From Oceanobacillus_B kapialis (lineage in GTDB: Bacteria > Bacillota > Bacilli > Bacillales > Amphibacillaceae), in assembly GCF_042685265.1 (NCBI RefSeq), contig NZ_JBHUMX010000036.1: DNA of 64,000 bases. One strand, 5' to 3'. The position numbers and the translations under genes are program-made. How positions within the stretch are numbered: the stretch's first letter is position 1; each line of letters begins with the position of its first letter. Positions 7,920 through 16,186 of this stretch are shown here, piece after piece. Under the pieces are notes generated by a model. That model had not been told where the DNA came from, did not search any database, and worked only from the letters and a program-made list of their open reading frames with translations.

Positions 7920-8819
7920 TTAATTCGTAGTAAAATCTTCTGGCACACAAAACTCAATATGCTGTTGCAGGTTGATGAACTCTCCTGGAAGTAATCCACC
8001 AAACTCTCCATCAATGTTAAGCTGCATTTTTTCTTCTGTCGTTACCTTAATATGTTTTGCTTTCGTATAAATGACATGCTTGTCTTCTAAGTGTGCTCCG
8101 CGAAGTGCCAACGTGGCAATGCGAATGAATTCTGCCAGGTTTGCTTTGCGCAATATTAAAAGGTCGAAATAGCCGTCATCTAATGTGGCAACTGGTGCTA
8201 ATTTTTCAAAGCCGCCAACGGAATTGGTATTGGCAACAAGGAATAACATAATATCTTCATCTACTACCGTTCCGTCATATTCAATTCGTACTCTTGTCGG
8301 CTTTAAGGATGGAAGCATTTCGATTCCCTTCATATAATAGGCAAGCTGGCCAAGCATGGTTTTTAACTTGCTCGGTACTTCATAGGTTAACTCTGTCAGC
8401 TTCCCTCCACCGGCAATGTTCATAAAGAAATGATCGTTTACTTTTCCGATATCCAGAAGCATGCTTTTGCCGTCTACGATAATATCCGCTGCTTTCTTTA
8501 TGTCACGTGGGATGTTTAGTGCTCTGGCAAAGTCATTTGTCGTTCCAACTGGAATGATACCCAGCCTTGGTCGGTGCTCTTCCTGAGCTATGCCATTGAT
8601 TACTTCGTTAATTGTCCCATCGCCACCCGCTGCCACGACTAAGTCATACCCTCTATCAACAGCCGCCTTTGCTGCTTCAATCGCATCTCCTTCACAGGTC
8701 GTTGCATGCGCAGATGTTTCATATCCAGCAACTTCTAGCTTTTCCAGAACGTACGACAATTCCTTTTTAAAAGCCTCTCTTCCGGAAGTTGGATTGTAAA
8801 TGATTCTCGCTTTCTTCAT
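7920..8819 (-). CDS. dagK: Diacylglycerol kinase
   Basis: DagK phosphorylates diacylglycerol to phosphatidic acid, recycling the diacylglycerol released during lipoteichoic acid synthesis at the membrane. The 299-residue protein has the diacylglycerol-kinase catalytic motif VVAAGGDGTINEVINGI (near 60) and the phosphate-binding NPTSG near the N-terminus, followed by GTTNDFARAL. The start at 8819 (MKKARI) is preferred over an upstream in-frame ATG (8834) because the GGGGGG ribosome site lies between them. It sits downstream of gatB, as yerQ/dagK does in B. subtilis. YegS/BmrU-type sphingosine-kinase-like proteins share the fold, but synteny supports DagK. Confidence 0.92.
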   Translation of the reverse strand: MKKARIIYNPTSGREAFKKELSYVLEKLEVAGYETSAHATTCEGDAIEAAKAAVDRGYDLVVAAGGDGTINEVINGIAQEEHRPRLGIIPVGTTNDFARALNIPRDIKKAADIIVDGKSMLLDIGKVNDHFFMNIAGGGKLTELTYEVPSKLKTMLGQLAYYMKGIEMLPSLKPTRVRIEYDGTVVDEDIMLFLVANTNSVGGFEKLAPVATLDDGYFDLLILRKANLAEFIRIATLALRGAHLEDKHVIYTKAKHIKVTTEEKMQLNIDGEFGGLLPGEFINLQQHIEFCVPEDFTTN

Positions 8820-8942
8820 TTCTTTTCCCCCCATTGCTACATGTGTGCAGGGCCATTGCTATATATAATGGTCACTTTTTCAAATTTTTAAGTCCAACCA
8901 ATATCATAGCCCTTTTCTATCAATTTGAAAAGGGGTCTAGAG

Positions 8943-8994
8943 AAAAAACCAGACCGCCATTAAGAATAGGGTTACTCATAAATGGCGGTCCAGT
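8943..8994 (-). terminator. Terminator of the gatCAB operon
   Basis: AATGGCGGT and ACCGCCATT arms separated by an 18-base loop end in a run of T on the minus strand, shortly after the gatB stop codon. Confidence 0.8.
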
Positions 8995-9006
8995 AGCTGT
9001 TTCAAT

Positions 9007-10437
9007 CTATTTTTTGGCTAATTCTTCCTGAAGAATTTTATTTACCATTGGTGGGTTTGCCTGACCTTTTGTCGCCTTCATAACCTGCCCAACCAGGAAC
9101 TTCACTGCTTTATCTTTTCCGTTCTTATAGTCAATTATAGACTGTTCATTTTCAGCAAGGACATTGGAAATAATTTCGCGTAATTGCCCTTCATCTGAGA
9201 TTTGTACAAGTCCTTTATCTTTTACAACCTGTTCTGGGTCGCCACCGTTTTCCACTAGTTCAGCGAATACCTTTTTGGCAATTTTAGATGAAATGGTGCC
9301 ATCTTCGATTAGGTTAATCATTTTCGCCAGTGCTGCTGGTGTGATAGCCAGTTCGTCTAATTCTTTATAATGCTTGTTCATGTAAGCAGATACTTCACCC
9401 ATCAACCAGTTGGACACTTGCTTCATATCTGCTCCATTGTTTACAGCTTCCTCGAAGAAATCTGCCATTTGTTTGGAACTTGTTAGGACAGCAGCATCGT
9501 ATTCGGAAAGTCCCATTTGCTCAATATAGCGTGCTTTTCTTGCGTCAGGAAGCTCAGGGATTTCGTTACGGATGCGTTCTTTCCATGCTTCATCGATGTA
9601 AAGCGGCACTAGATCAGGCTCTGGGAAGTAACGATAATCGTCAGATCCTTCTTTGACACGCATTAGAATGGTTTCTTTTGTCTTTTCATCATAACGGCGT
9701 GTTTCCTGAAGGATTTCGCCTCCTGTAAGAAGTTCCTTCTCCTGGCGTTTCTCTTCAAACTCTAGCCCTTTTTGTACATAGCTAAAGGAGTTTAGGTTTT
9801 TCAATTCAGCTTTTGTGCCGAATTCTTCTTGCCCGATTGGACGTAGCGAAATGTTTGCGTCACAGCGTAATGACCCTTCTTCCATTTTCACATCGGAAAC
9901 ACCTGTGTACTGAATGATACTTTTTAATTTCTCCAGATAAGCATATGCCTCTTCTGGTGAGCGCATGTCCGGCTCTGATACGATCTCTACAAGTGGAGTG
10001 CCTTGCCGGTTAAAGTCCACATAGGAATAGCCATCATCGCCATGGGTTAGTTTCCCAGCATCTTCTTCTAAATGCAGGCGCGTAATACCGATGCGTTTTG
10101 TCTTACCGTTTACTTCAATTTCAATCCAGCCATTTTCGCCAATTGGCTTGTCAAATTGCGAAATTTGGTAGGCCTTTGGATTATCTGGATAAAAGTAGTT
10201 TTTACGGTCAAATTTCGTGTCTGTAGCAATTTCACAGTTCAAGGCCATTGCAGCCTTCATCGCGAAATTAACTGCTTCCTCATTCAGTACTGGAAGAACT
10301 CCAGGATACCCTAAGTCAATCGGGTTTACGTTCGTATTCGGATTTGTGCCAAATTCATTCGTACTTGGGCTAAAAATCTTGGATGCTGTTTTTAATTCAA
10401 CGTGTACCTCTAAGCCAATGATTGTTTCAAAATTCAT
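9007..10437 (-). CDS. gatB: Aspartyl/glutamyl-tRNA amidotransferase subunit B
   Basis: GatB (476 aa) is the tRNA-binding, kinase-like subunit of GatCAB. It phosphorylates Glu (or Asp) mischarged on tRNA-Gln (or tRNA-Asn) so that the ammonia from GatA can amidate it. The family signatures ETIIGLEVHVEL at the N-terminus, the VDFNRQGTPLVEIVSEPD segment near 150 and the YRYFPEPDL segment near 275 are all present. The C-terminal YqeY-like domain ends with NPPMVNKILQEEL. The ATG overlaps the gatA stop by one base (TAATG), so translation is coupled. The organism therefore makes Gln-tRNA by the indirect route. Confidence 0.97.
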   Translation of the reverse strand: MNFETIIGLEVHVELKTASKIFSPSTNEFGTNPNTNVNPIDLGYPGVLPVLNEEAVNFAMKAAMALNCEIATDTKFDRKNYFYPDNPKAYQISQFDKPIGENGWIEIEVNGKTKRIGITRLHLEEDAGKLTHGDDGYSYVDFNRQGTPLVEIVSEPDMRSPEEAYAYLEKLKSIIQYTGVSDVKMEEGSLRCDANISLRPIGQEEFGTKAELKNLNSFSYVQKGLEFEEKRQEKELLTGGEILQETRRYDEKTKETILMRVKEGSDDYRYFPEPDLVPLYIDEAWKERIRNEIPELPDARKARYIEQMGLSEYDAAVLTSSKQMADFFEEAVNNGADMKQVSNWLMGEVSAYMNKHYKELDELAITPAALAKMINLIEDGTISSKIAKKVFAELVENGGDPEQVVKDKGLVQISDEGQLREIISNVLAENEQSIIDYKNGKDKAVKFLVGQVMKATKGQANPPMVNKILQEELAKK

Positions 10438-11903
10438 TAGTTGGCACCTCCTAGCTGAGGTCGCTTCGTATGATGATCGGTTGCTTTTTCAAATGCATGT
10501 GCAGCCCGGAAAACGGTACTTTCGTCAAAATGTTTTCCGATGATTTGCAAGCCAATTGGTAAGCCTGCCTCAGACAAACCGCATGGTATAGAAATTCCTG
10601 GTACTCCCGCAAGGTTTACTGGGATAGTTAGAATATCATTTGCATACATGGTTAATGGGTCGTCCACTTTTTCGCCGACTTTAAATGCCGGGGTTGGGGT
10701 GGTTGGCCCGATTACGACATCATAGTCTTCGAAAATTTTATCAAAATCATTTTTAATTAATGTACGTACTTTTTGTGCTTTTTTATAATACGCATCATAG
10801 TAACCAGAGCTAAGTGCAAAGGTTCCTAGCATGATACGGCGTTTTACTTCATCTCCAAAACCTTCACTACGGGATTTCTTGAACATATCGATCATGTTGT
10901 CCGCATTCTCGGAACGCACGCCATAACGTACTCCGTCAAAGCGGGCAAGGTTTGCAGACGCCTCAGATGAAGATAATAAGTAATACGTCGCCACGGCATA
11001 TTTAGAATGTGGTAAGGAAACCTCTTCCCATGTAGCTCCTAAGGATTCATATACTTTTAGAGCTTCAAGCACCGATTCCTTAACCTCTGGCGCTACACCT
11101 TCAGCCAAGTATTCTTTCGGCACGGCAATTTTTAGGCCTTTCACGTCATTTGTTAGTGCCTCTGTATATGCAGGGACATCAACGTTCGCACTTGTAGAAT
11201 CCATTGGGTCATGACCAGCAATGACTTCTAGTACGCGTGCACTGTCTTCAACAGTACGGGTGATGGGTCCAATTTGGTCTAGTGAAGATGCGAATGCAAC
11301 CAAGCCAAAACGGGATACACGGCCATAGGTTGGTTTTAATCCCACAACCCCACAGAATGCCGCTGGCTGGCGAATCGATCCACCAGTGTCAGAACCTAGT
11401 GAAAATAATACTTCACCTGCTGCCACAGCTGCTGCTGAACCACCACTGGATCCACCTGGCACATAGTCAGTGTTCCATGGATTACGAGTAGGCTCATAGC
11501 TAGAGTTCTCGTTTGAAGACCCCATCGCGAACTCATCCATGTTTAATTTTCCAATGGTAATGGTCTTTTCCTTGTTAAGCTTTTCAACAACAGTTGCGTT
11601 GTATAATGGATCATCAAAATTATCGAGGAACTGACTAGCACAAGTTGTGCGCAATGCCTTTGTCACAATATTATCCTTGATTCCGCTCGGCATACCGAAA
11701 AGCGCTGCGGATTTATCCTCTTCCTCATCCAGTTGTTTCGCCTGCTCAAGGGCAGCTTCTTTATTTAACGTTAGAAAAGCATGGACCTTGTCGTCTACTT
11801 GCTCAATTCGCTGGTATGATTCATTTACGAGGTCTTGAATCGTAATTTCCTTATTATGTAGCTTTTCTTCTAATTCCTTTATTGTATGGTCAAATAATGA
11901 CAT
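10437..11903 (-). CDS. gatA: Aspartyl/glutamyl-tRNA amidotransferase subunit A
   Basis: GatA (488 aa) is the amidase subunit that hydrolyses glutamine and channels ammonia to GatB. The amidase-signature catalytic triad is visible: the lysine in MPSGIKDNI (near 78), the cis-serine in VPGGSSGGSAAAVAAG (near 153) and the nucleophilic serine in GSDTGGSIRQPA (near 177). Length and motifs match the family. It lies 12 bases after gatC and overlaps gatB by one base. Confidence 0.97.
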   Translation of the reverse strand: MSLFDHTIKELEEKLHNKEITIQDLVNESYQRIEQVDDKVHAFLTLNKEAALEQAKQLDEEEDKSAALFGMPSGIKDNIVTKALRTTCASQFLDNFDDPLYNATVVEKLNKEKTITIGKLNMDEFAMGSSNENSSYEPTRNPWNTDYVPGGSSGGSAAAVAAGEVLFSLGSDTGGSIRQPAAFCGVVGLKPTYGRVSRFGLVAFASSLDQIGPITRTVEDSARVLEVIAGHDPMDSTSANVDVPAYTEALTNDVKGLKIAVPKEYLAEGVAPEVKESVLEALKVYESLGATWEEVSLPHSKYAVATYYLLSSSEASANLARFDGVRYGVRSENADNMIDMFKKSRSEGFGDEVKRRIMLGTFALSSGYYDAYYKKAQKVRTLIKNDFDKIFEDYDVVIGPTTPTPAFKVGEKVDDPLTMYANDILTIPVNLAGVPGISIPCGLSEAGLPIGLQIIGKHFDESTVFRAAHAFEKATDHHTKRPQLGGAN

Positions 11904-11915
11904 GTATTTCCCTCC

Positions 11916-12206
11916 CTACTCCAAGATTGATGGTACACGGTAATGGCCATCTTTTTTATCAGGAGCATTCTTTAATGCTTCGTCCTGTGTAATCCATTCT
12001 TTTGGCTCGTCCTTACGCAACACGTTTTTTAAATCTAACACGTGTGTTGTCGGTTCTACACCATCTGTATCCAACTCATTTAGTTGTTCCGCATACGTAA
12101 TAATGGAGCTTAACTGTTCTGTAAACTTTTCCACTTCTTCTTCCGTTACTGCGAGCCTTGCCAAGTGGGCAACATGTTTTACTTGTTCTTTTGAGATATC
12201 TGCCAT
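11916..12206 (-). CDS. gatC: Aspartyl/glutamyl-tRNA amidotransferase subunit C
   Basis: GatC (96 aa) is the small subunit that wraps around GatA and stabilises its contact with GatB. The N-terminal VKHVAHLARLAV helix, the FTEQLSSIITYAEQLNELDT segment and the C-terminal RKDEP region are the family hallmarks. It is the first gene of the gatCAB operon, with a GGGAGGG ribosome site. The leader upstream (to about 12300) carries a TATACT candidate -10 but no convincing -35. Confidence 0.95.
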   Translation of the reverse strand: MADISKEQVKHVAHLARLAVTEEEVEKFTEQLSSIITYAEQLNELDTDGVEPTTHVLDLKNVLRKDEPKEWITQDEALKNAPDKKDGHYRVPSILE

Positions 12207-12404
12207 TGTCTAGCCCTCCCTCTTTTTATCTTGTATGTTATTCAGTGACATGATCATTGTAAAAGCCTCTATGCACATAACTGTCTTATTTTAGTATAAC
12301 ACTATTGATAATAGCAGAACCAGGCACCTGGAATCAAATATTGCTACCCTTCTAACTTGCTTTTCGATTAGGTTAGAAATAGTTGTTGTAATGGAGCTCG
12401 ACCT

Positions 12405-12447
12405 AACAAAAAAGGCGATACTTTTCATTATAGAAAAGTATCGCCCC
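12405..12447 (-). terminator. Terminator of the putP operon
   Basis: A perfect 13-bp stem (12414-12426 with 12433-12445) with a six-base loop is followed by TTTTTT on the minus strand, ten bases after the putP stop codon. Confidence 0.88.
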
Positions 12448-12455
12448 TTTTAAAC

Positions 12456-13976
12456 TTATTCTTTCATTTTTGCTGCTGCTTGATCAAACTCTTTCACAAT
12501 TTCTGGCTTAGTAGAGCCAAATAGACTAACTAGAATGGTAACGAAAAGGTTAAGGATGAAGCCTGGAACGATTTCGTACAGGTCGAATATTCCTCCTGAT
12601 AAAAATTCACCCCACACAATAACCGTTACGGCACCAACCAGAATTCCAGCAAGCGCCCCGTTACGGGTAATCCCCTTCCATAATAAGGAAAGCAAAATGA
12701 TTGGACCAAATGCTGCACCAAACCCAGCCCATGCATAGCTTACAAGTTCTAGCACAGAACTTTCAGGGTTCATTGCAATGAGTGCGGCAATAAGTGCAAT
12801 AATAATAGTAGCAATCCTGCCTACCCATACAAGCTCTTTACCACTCGCTTTTTTACGGAAAAATGCTTTATAAAAGTCTTCCGCCACAGCTGAGGATGAT
12901 ACGAGTAGCTGTGAATCAATGGTACTCATAATAGCAGAGAGAATTGCAGCCAGCAGTACTCCTGCCACAATTGGATGGAAAAGCACCTGGGAAAAGGCAA
13001 TAAAGATTTTCTCCGGATCAGCAAGTACTTGTAACCCATTCTCTGTGGTCACTTGAATCCCAAAGCTACTTAACACTGAAACATCCTGTGTACTAATAAA
13101 TGCTAGCCCGACGAAGCCAGTAAAAATAGCCCCATACAGACCAAGAATCATCCATGCTGTCCCAATGAATTTCGCTTTTGGCACATCTTTCGGTGAACGA
13201 AGGGCCATAAAGCGTACAATTATATGCGGTTGCCCGAAATAGCCCAGTCCCCATGCTAAGGAGGATATAATAGCCATTACACCGACACCTTGTACCATGT
13301 TTAAGTGATTTGGTTCGATCTCCCCAACTGCTTGCACAGCCTCTGACCATCCACCTAACTGATTCAATGCCACGATTGGCACCACGATAAGCGCAAGGAA
13401 CATAAGGATACCTTGGAAGAAATCTGTCCATGCTACTGCAAGGAACCCGCCAAGCAATGTATAAGAGACGACTACTATGGTTCCTATCCAAAGTGCGGCT
13501 TCATAATTCAATCCAAAGGATGCTTCAAAAAGTTTAGCTCCTGCCACCATTCCTGAAGATGTATAAAAGGTGAAAAATAGTAAGATAACAAGTGCGGAAA
13601 TAACACGAAGTAAATGTGATTTATCTTTAAATCGATTCTCCAAAAAGTCGGGGATAGTAATAGAATTATTTGCTACCTCCGTATATATTCGTAAGCGTTT
13701 TGCAACAAACTGCCAGTTTAAATAAGCACCGATCGCAAGCCCAATCGCCATCCATGCCTCAGACATTCCCGATGCATAGATTGCTCCTGGCAAACCAAGC
13801 AACAACCAGCCACTCATATCTGAAGCACCTGCACTAAGCGCAGCTACTCCCGGCCCAAGATTTCTTCCGCCGAGCACGTAATCCGAAAGATTATTTGTCA
13901 TGCGGTACATAATAAGACCAATTACAAGCATTCCTAGTAGATAGATGATAAAAGTTATTAGTGTAGTAAGATCCAC
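12456..13976 (-). CDS. putP: Sodium/proline symporter
   Basis: This 506-residue protein is an SSS-family symporter with about 13 hydrophobic helices. It takes up L-proline with sodium for nutrition and osmoprotection. It occupies the position of opuE in B. subtilis, whose product is the osmotically induced proline carrier. The N-terminus (LGGRNLGPGVAALSAGASDMSGWLLLGLPG region, about 35-65) is typical of PutP, and the sodium-binding helix with SAIMSTIDSQLLVSSSA is near residue 345. The start is GTG (13976), three bases after the stop of a 35-codon ORF whose end carries its ribosome site, so they are co-translated. The next genes upstream include pruA, fitting proline catabolism. Confidence 0.92.
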   Translation of the reverse strand: MDLTTLITFIIYLLGMLVIGLIMYRMTNNLSDYVLGGRNLGPGVAALSAGASDMSGWLLLGLPGAIYASGMSEAWMAIGLAIGAYLNWQFVAKRLRIYTEVANNSITIPDFLENRFKDKSHLLRVISALVILLFFTFYTSSGMVAGAKLFEASFGLNYEAALWIGTIVVVSYTLLGGFLAVAWTDFFQGILMFLALIVVPIVALNQLGGWSEAVQAVGEIEPNHLNMVQGVGVMAIISSLAWGLGYFGQPHIIVRFMALRSPKDVPKAKFIGTAWMILGLYGAIFTGFVGLAFISTQDVSVLSSFGIQVTTENGLQVLADPEKIFIAFSQVLFHPIVAGVLLAAILSAIMSTIDSQLLVSSSAVAEDFYKAFFRKKASGKELVWVGRIATIIIALIAALIAMNPESSVLELVSYAWAGFGAAFGPIILLSLLWKGITRNGALAGILVGAVTVIVWGEFLSGGIFDLYEIVPGFILNLFVTILVSLFGSTKPEIVKEFDQAAAKMKE

Positions 13977-13979
13977 GTT

Positions 13980-14087
13980 TTACTTTCTCCTCTCTGTAAA
14001 CAATGTAATAATGGATGCCAATAATACGATTGGCATCGGCACAAACAGCCAGAACCATGTTGCTCCCCTAATAGCATATTCTTCCAT
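13980..14087 (-). CDS. Small membrane protein, putative symporter accessory subunit
   Basis: A 35-codon ORF starts at ATG 14087, six bases after GGGGGAG, and ends three bases before the putP GTG. It codes for a short N-terminal segment (MEEYAIRGATWFW), one hydrophobic helix and a charged RRK end, as in the small accessory proteins encoded next to many sodium/solute symporters. Its strong ribosome site, the tight spacing and the placement of the putP Shine-Dalgarno inside it indicate a real, coupled gene. It probably binds PutP or adjusts its level in the membrane; that role is inferred. Confidence 0.7.
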   Translation of the reverse strand: MEEYAIRGATWFWLFVPMPIVLLASIITLFTERRK

Positions 14088-14267
14088 GTCGTGCTCCCCC
14101 TTCATCTGGATATTTCTACAAGCGACTCAATTAATCTGCCAAAGCACAAAAACTATGGTTTCATATATTCACATACATTTCAAGCGCCTATGCGTTTAGT
14201 TACATGCTCTCAGGCCTCGTTCATACCGTATGCAAACTTCAGATAGCGTCGTATAGTGGTTTTATAC

Positions 14268-14296
14268 TTTATATACTTGTATGCTCGTAAAGTCAA
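14268..14296 (-). promoter_or_regulatory. Sigma-A promoter of the putP operon
   Basis: TTGACT (14291-14296), a 17-base spacer and TATAAA (14268-14273) on the minus strand. The transcript would have a leader of about 180 bases before the 35-codon ORF; I see no known riboswitch in it. Confidence 0.7.
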
Positions 14297-14443
14297 TAGG
14301 TTATTGTCCCATTTTCACTGGATCACGATAGTATTCTTGATTATACGTAAGATTTGTGTGAAGTGAAAATTTTTTAGAAAAGATTCTTTCTGGGGTGTGT
14401 TGAACGGGTATAGCTGGGGTTTAATGATGTCTAAGATTGAAAA

Positions 14444-14484
14444 CAAAAAAACGCCTGGCATAGCTTCCACACCATCCCAGGCCA
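14444..14484 (-). terminator. Terminator after the pro-peptide gene
   Basis: GCCTGG and CCAGGC arms (14453-14458 and 14477-14482) with extra internal pairing precede seven T on the minus strand. It ends the regulator/pro-peptide operon. Confidence 0.75.
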
Positions 14485-14541
14485 ATCTATCATATTTGTA
14501 ATAGGGTATAAAATACTGATTAATTAAGTAAAGCTTAAAAC

Positions 14542-14676
14542 TTAGAAAAAGCTTGATTGTTGAATTGAGAGTACGCTTGGTTCTCTTTCTCCAACTGCAG
14601 TGTCCTCTTGCTGTGTGAACATGAAGCCTGAGAAAAGAACAGCTCCAATTAAAATTCCAGAGATTAATTTTTTCAT
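14542..14676 (-). CDS. Secreted signalling pro-peptide (Phr/NprX/PapR-like), 44 aa
   Basis: A 44-codon ORF has an excellent AAAGGAGG site nine bases before its ATG and starts 23 bases after the stop of the XRE-TPR regulator. The product begins with MKK, a hydrophobic signal core (about residues 4-20), then a charged linker (QQEDTAVGEREP) and a short tail ending SIQQSSFF. This is the standard layout of RRNPP pro-peptides, which are exported by Sec, cut to 5-8 residues, re-imported by an oligopeptide permease and bound by the partner TPR regulator. The C-terminal six or seven residues (IQQSSFF) are the likely signal, by analogy with PapR. The mature form is inferred. Small size alone does not prove function, but position, signal peptide and ribosome site agree. 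Confidence 0.75.
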   Translation of the reverse strand: MKKLISGILIGAVLFSGFMFTQQEDTAVGEREPSVLSIQQSSFF

Positions 14677-14699
14677 ATTATTAGCCTCCTTTCAAACCC

Positions 14700-15977
14700 T
14701 TATATATTTGTAATTTGCTTGTAGGCAAAATTAGCCACTTGATAATATTTTGAAGCTTTTTTATATTTACCGAATTTCTCGTAATGATTAGCTAGTAATT
14801 CAGAATATATACTTAGTGTAGCAAAGTCCTTTTGCTTATTTAAATACGGAAAAAACTCTTGAATCACAAATTTCTCAAATTTTTCAAATTCATCTTTAAG
14901 CAAGTAGTTATATGTGTTAATTACATAATAATAATGTTTGCTGTAAGGTTCTTTATCACTATCTTGTCGAATTAACTCTCGGCCTTGCTCAACAAATTTT
15001 CTAGCATTTTCATAATCTTGAATATTATAATACTCTCTTACTAAAGAGGCTACAGAATTTAAATTATCAATTGTTTGGGCAGTGTCATCCTGAATTACCT
15101 CTTGAAAATGTTCAATCGACTCTTTAGAGTCGCCCTTTGTTGAGTAAAGATGACCTAAATTTTGATGCGTTAATAATATTATTTGATTATTATTACTCAA
15201 TTGGCCTAAGTGAAGTGCTAAATTGAGATTCTTAATTGCTTTATTATACATTCGAATTCTTCTATATGAGATTCCGAGTATAATATGACATTGAGCACAT
15301 CGGATAAAGTTATATTGTTTCATAAAAACATCCAATGCTCTATTTGAATAATCAATTGCCTCAAGAGTATTCCGTAGTTTACTATGAGTTACCCCTATTG
15401 TATATTGAAGGTCGGCAACTTCTTGTTCCTCTAATTCTATTTTGTTTAATTTTTCTTCCGCTAGTTTGTAAAAGTAAATTGCTGTACTAAAATCGGTTAA
15501 AATAGTACAGTAATTCCCTCTAAACTTATACCAATAAAACAAATGCAAGTTATCAAATGTCCCTGAAATCTCATTCAGCTCATTTATCTTGTTCAATGCT
15601 TCATCATAGTCCCCTAAAATTAGATAATACCTAATCTTATGAATCTCAAATAGAAGTAGGCTTTCGGTAAGGTTGGTATCCATTAAATTTTGAATCTCGT
15701 TGTATGTAGCCATGATGTCCTTTTTATCATTCACTTCATAAAGCATGCTGTACCATTTCTTGCATTTTTCCTGGATCGTAGCGTCGAGTGAGTTATCAAT
15801 CTGGATTCCCAGGCGTGTACAGAGCATTTGAATGATTTCAGGACTAGCTTCTGTTTTTAGGTTTTCAATTTTTGATAAATAGGATAATGATACAATACCT
15901 TTAGCCAAATCTCCCTGTGTCATTTCTTGTTTTGTCCGTTGTAGCTTGATAAAGGATCCTATTTCTATCAATCTCAC
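14700..15977 (-). CDS. RRNPP-family quorum-sensing regulator (XRE HTH + TPR), NprR-like
   Basis: The 425-residue protein has an N-terminal XRE helix-turn-helix (about 8-62; MTQGDLAKGIVSLSYLSKIEN is the recognition region) followed by about 330 residues of tetratricopeptide-like helical repeats. Motifs such as AIDYSNRALDVFMKQ, AIKNLNLALHLGQLS, LGHLYSTKGDSKESIEHFQEV and KYKKASKYYQVANFA are readable. The length equals NprR of Bacillus and exceeds PlcR. Regulators of this type bind a small re-imported peptide and switch DNA binding. A matching pro-peptide gene follows directly. The start is GTG (15977) after GAGGATAGGG. It sits between putP and pruA, where B. subtilis has no such gene, so it was probably inserted there; whether it controls proline genes is unknown. 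Confidence 0.85.
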   Translation of the reverse strand: MRLIEIGSFIKLQRTKQEMTQGDLAKGIVSLSYLSKIENLKTEASPEIIQMLCTRLGIQIDNSLDATIQEKCKKWYSMLYEVNDKKDIMATYNEIQNLMDTNLTESLLLFEIHKIRYYLILGDYDEALNKINELNEISGTFDNLHLFYWYKFRGNYCTILTDFSTAIYFYKLAEEKLNKIELEEQEVADLQYTIGVTHSKLRNTLEAIDYSNRALDVFMKQYNFIRCAQCHIILGISYRRIRMYNKAIKNLNLALHLGQLSNNNQIILLTHQNLGHLYSTKGDSKESIEHFQEVIQDDTAQTIDNLNSVASLVREYYNIQDYENARKFVEQGRELIRQDSDKEPYSKHYYYVINTYNYLLKDEFEKFEKFVIQEFFPYLNKQKDFATLSIYSELLANHYEKFGKYKKASKYYQVANFAYKQITNI

Positions 15978-16019
15978 CCACCCTATCCTCTACTAATATT
16001 TAATGTCTTCTGTAGTCTT

Positions 16020-16045
16020 ATTATAACATGATTTCAGATAATTCA
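16020..16045 (-). promoter_or_regulatory. Promoter and dyad operator candidate of the regulator gene
   Basis: A TATAAT -10 (16020-16025) lies 43 bases upstream of the regulator start. No good -35 is present; in its place, at 16029-16045, there is an interrupted dyad TGA.TT.....AA.TCA. This is the layout expected for an activator- or autoregulated promoter, but a binding protein is not shown. Confidence 0.4.
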
Positions 16046-16097
16046 TATTGGGAAAATATACGGTCATTTATAGCAATAATCACCCTAAAAACTTTCC

Positions 16098-16160
16098 AAT
16101 TTTCCTGATAGAGGAAAATTAACCCCCTTTTTGAGCAATTTTTTGCTAGAAAGGGGGTTA
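16098..16160 (-). terminator. Two adjacent hairpins: terminator of pruA
   Basis: A perfect 12-bp inverted repeat, TTAACCCCCTTT and its complement, spans about 16118-16161, and a second perfect 9-bp hairpin (AATTTTCCT / AGGAAAATT) at 16098-16120 abuts it. On the minus strand the first stem runs into TTTTCC, so it can end pruA transcription; the second may be a reserve terminator. Confidence 0.6.
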
Positions 16161-16186
16161 ATCGGGTTCATGTGACTATTTTCTTA

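Noticed and set aside
12318..12333. Palindrome CCAGGTGCCTGG upstream of gatC
   Set aside because: Short palindromes of this kind are common dispersed intergenic sequences in Firmicutes; no promoter element aligns with it.
13093..13491. Arg- and Ser-rich frame overlapping putP
   Set aside because: It lies within putP in another frame and has unnatural composition.
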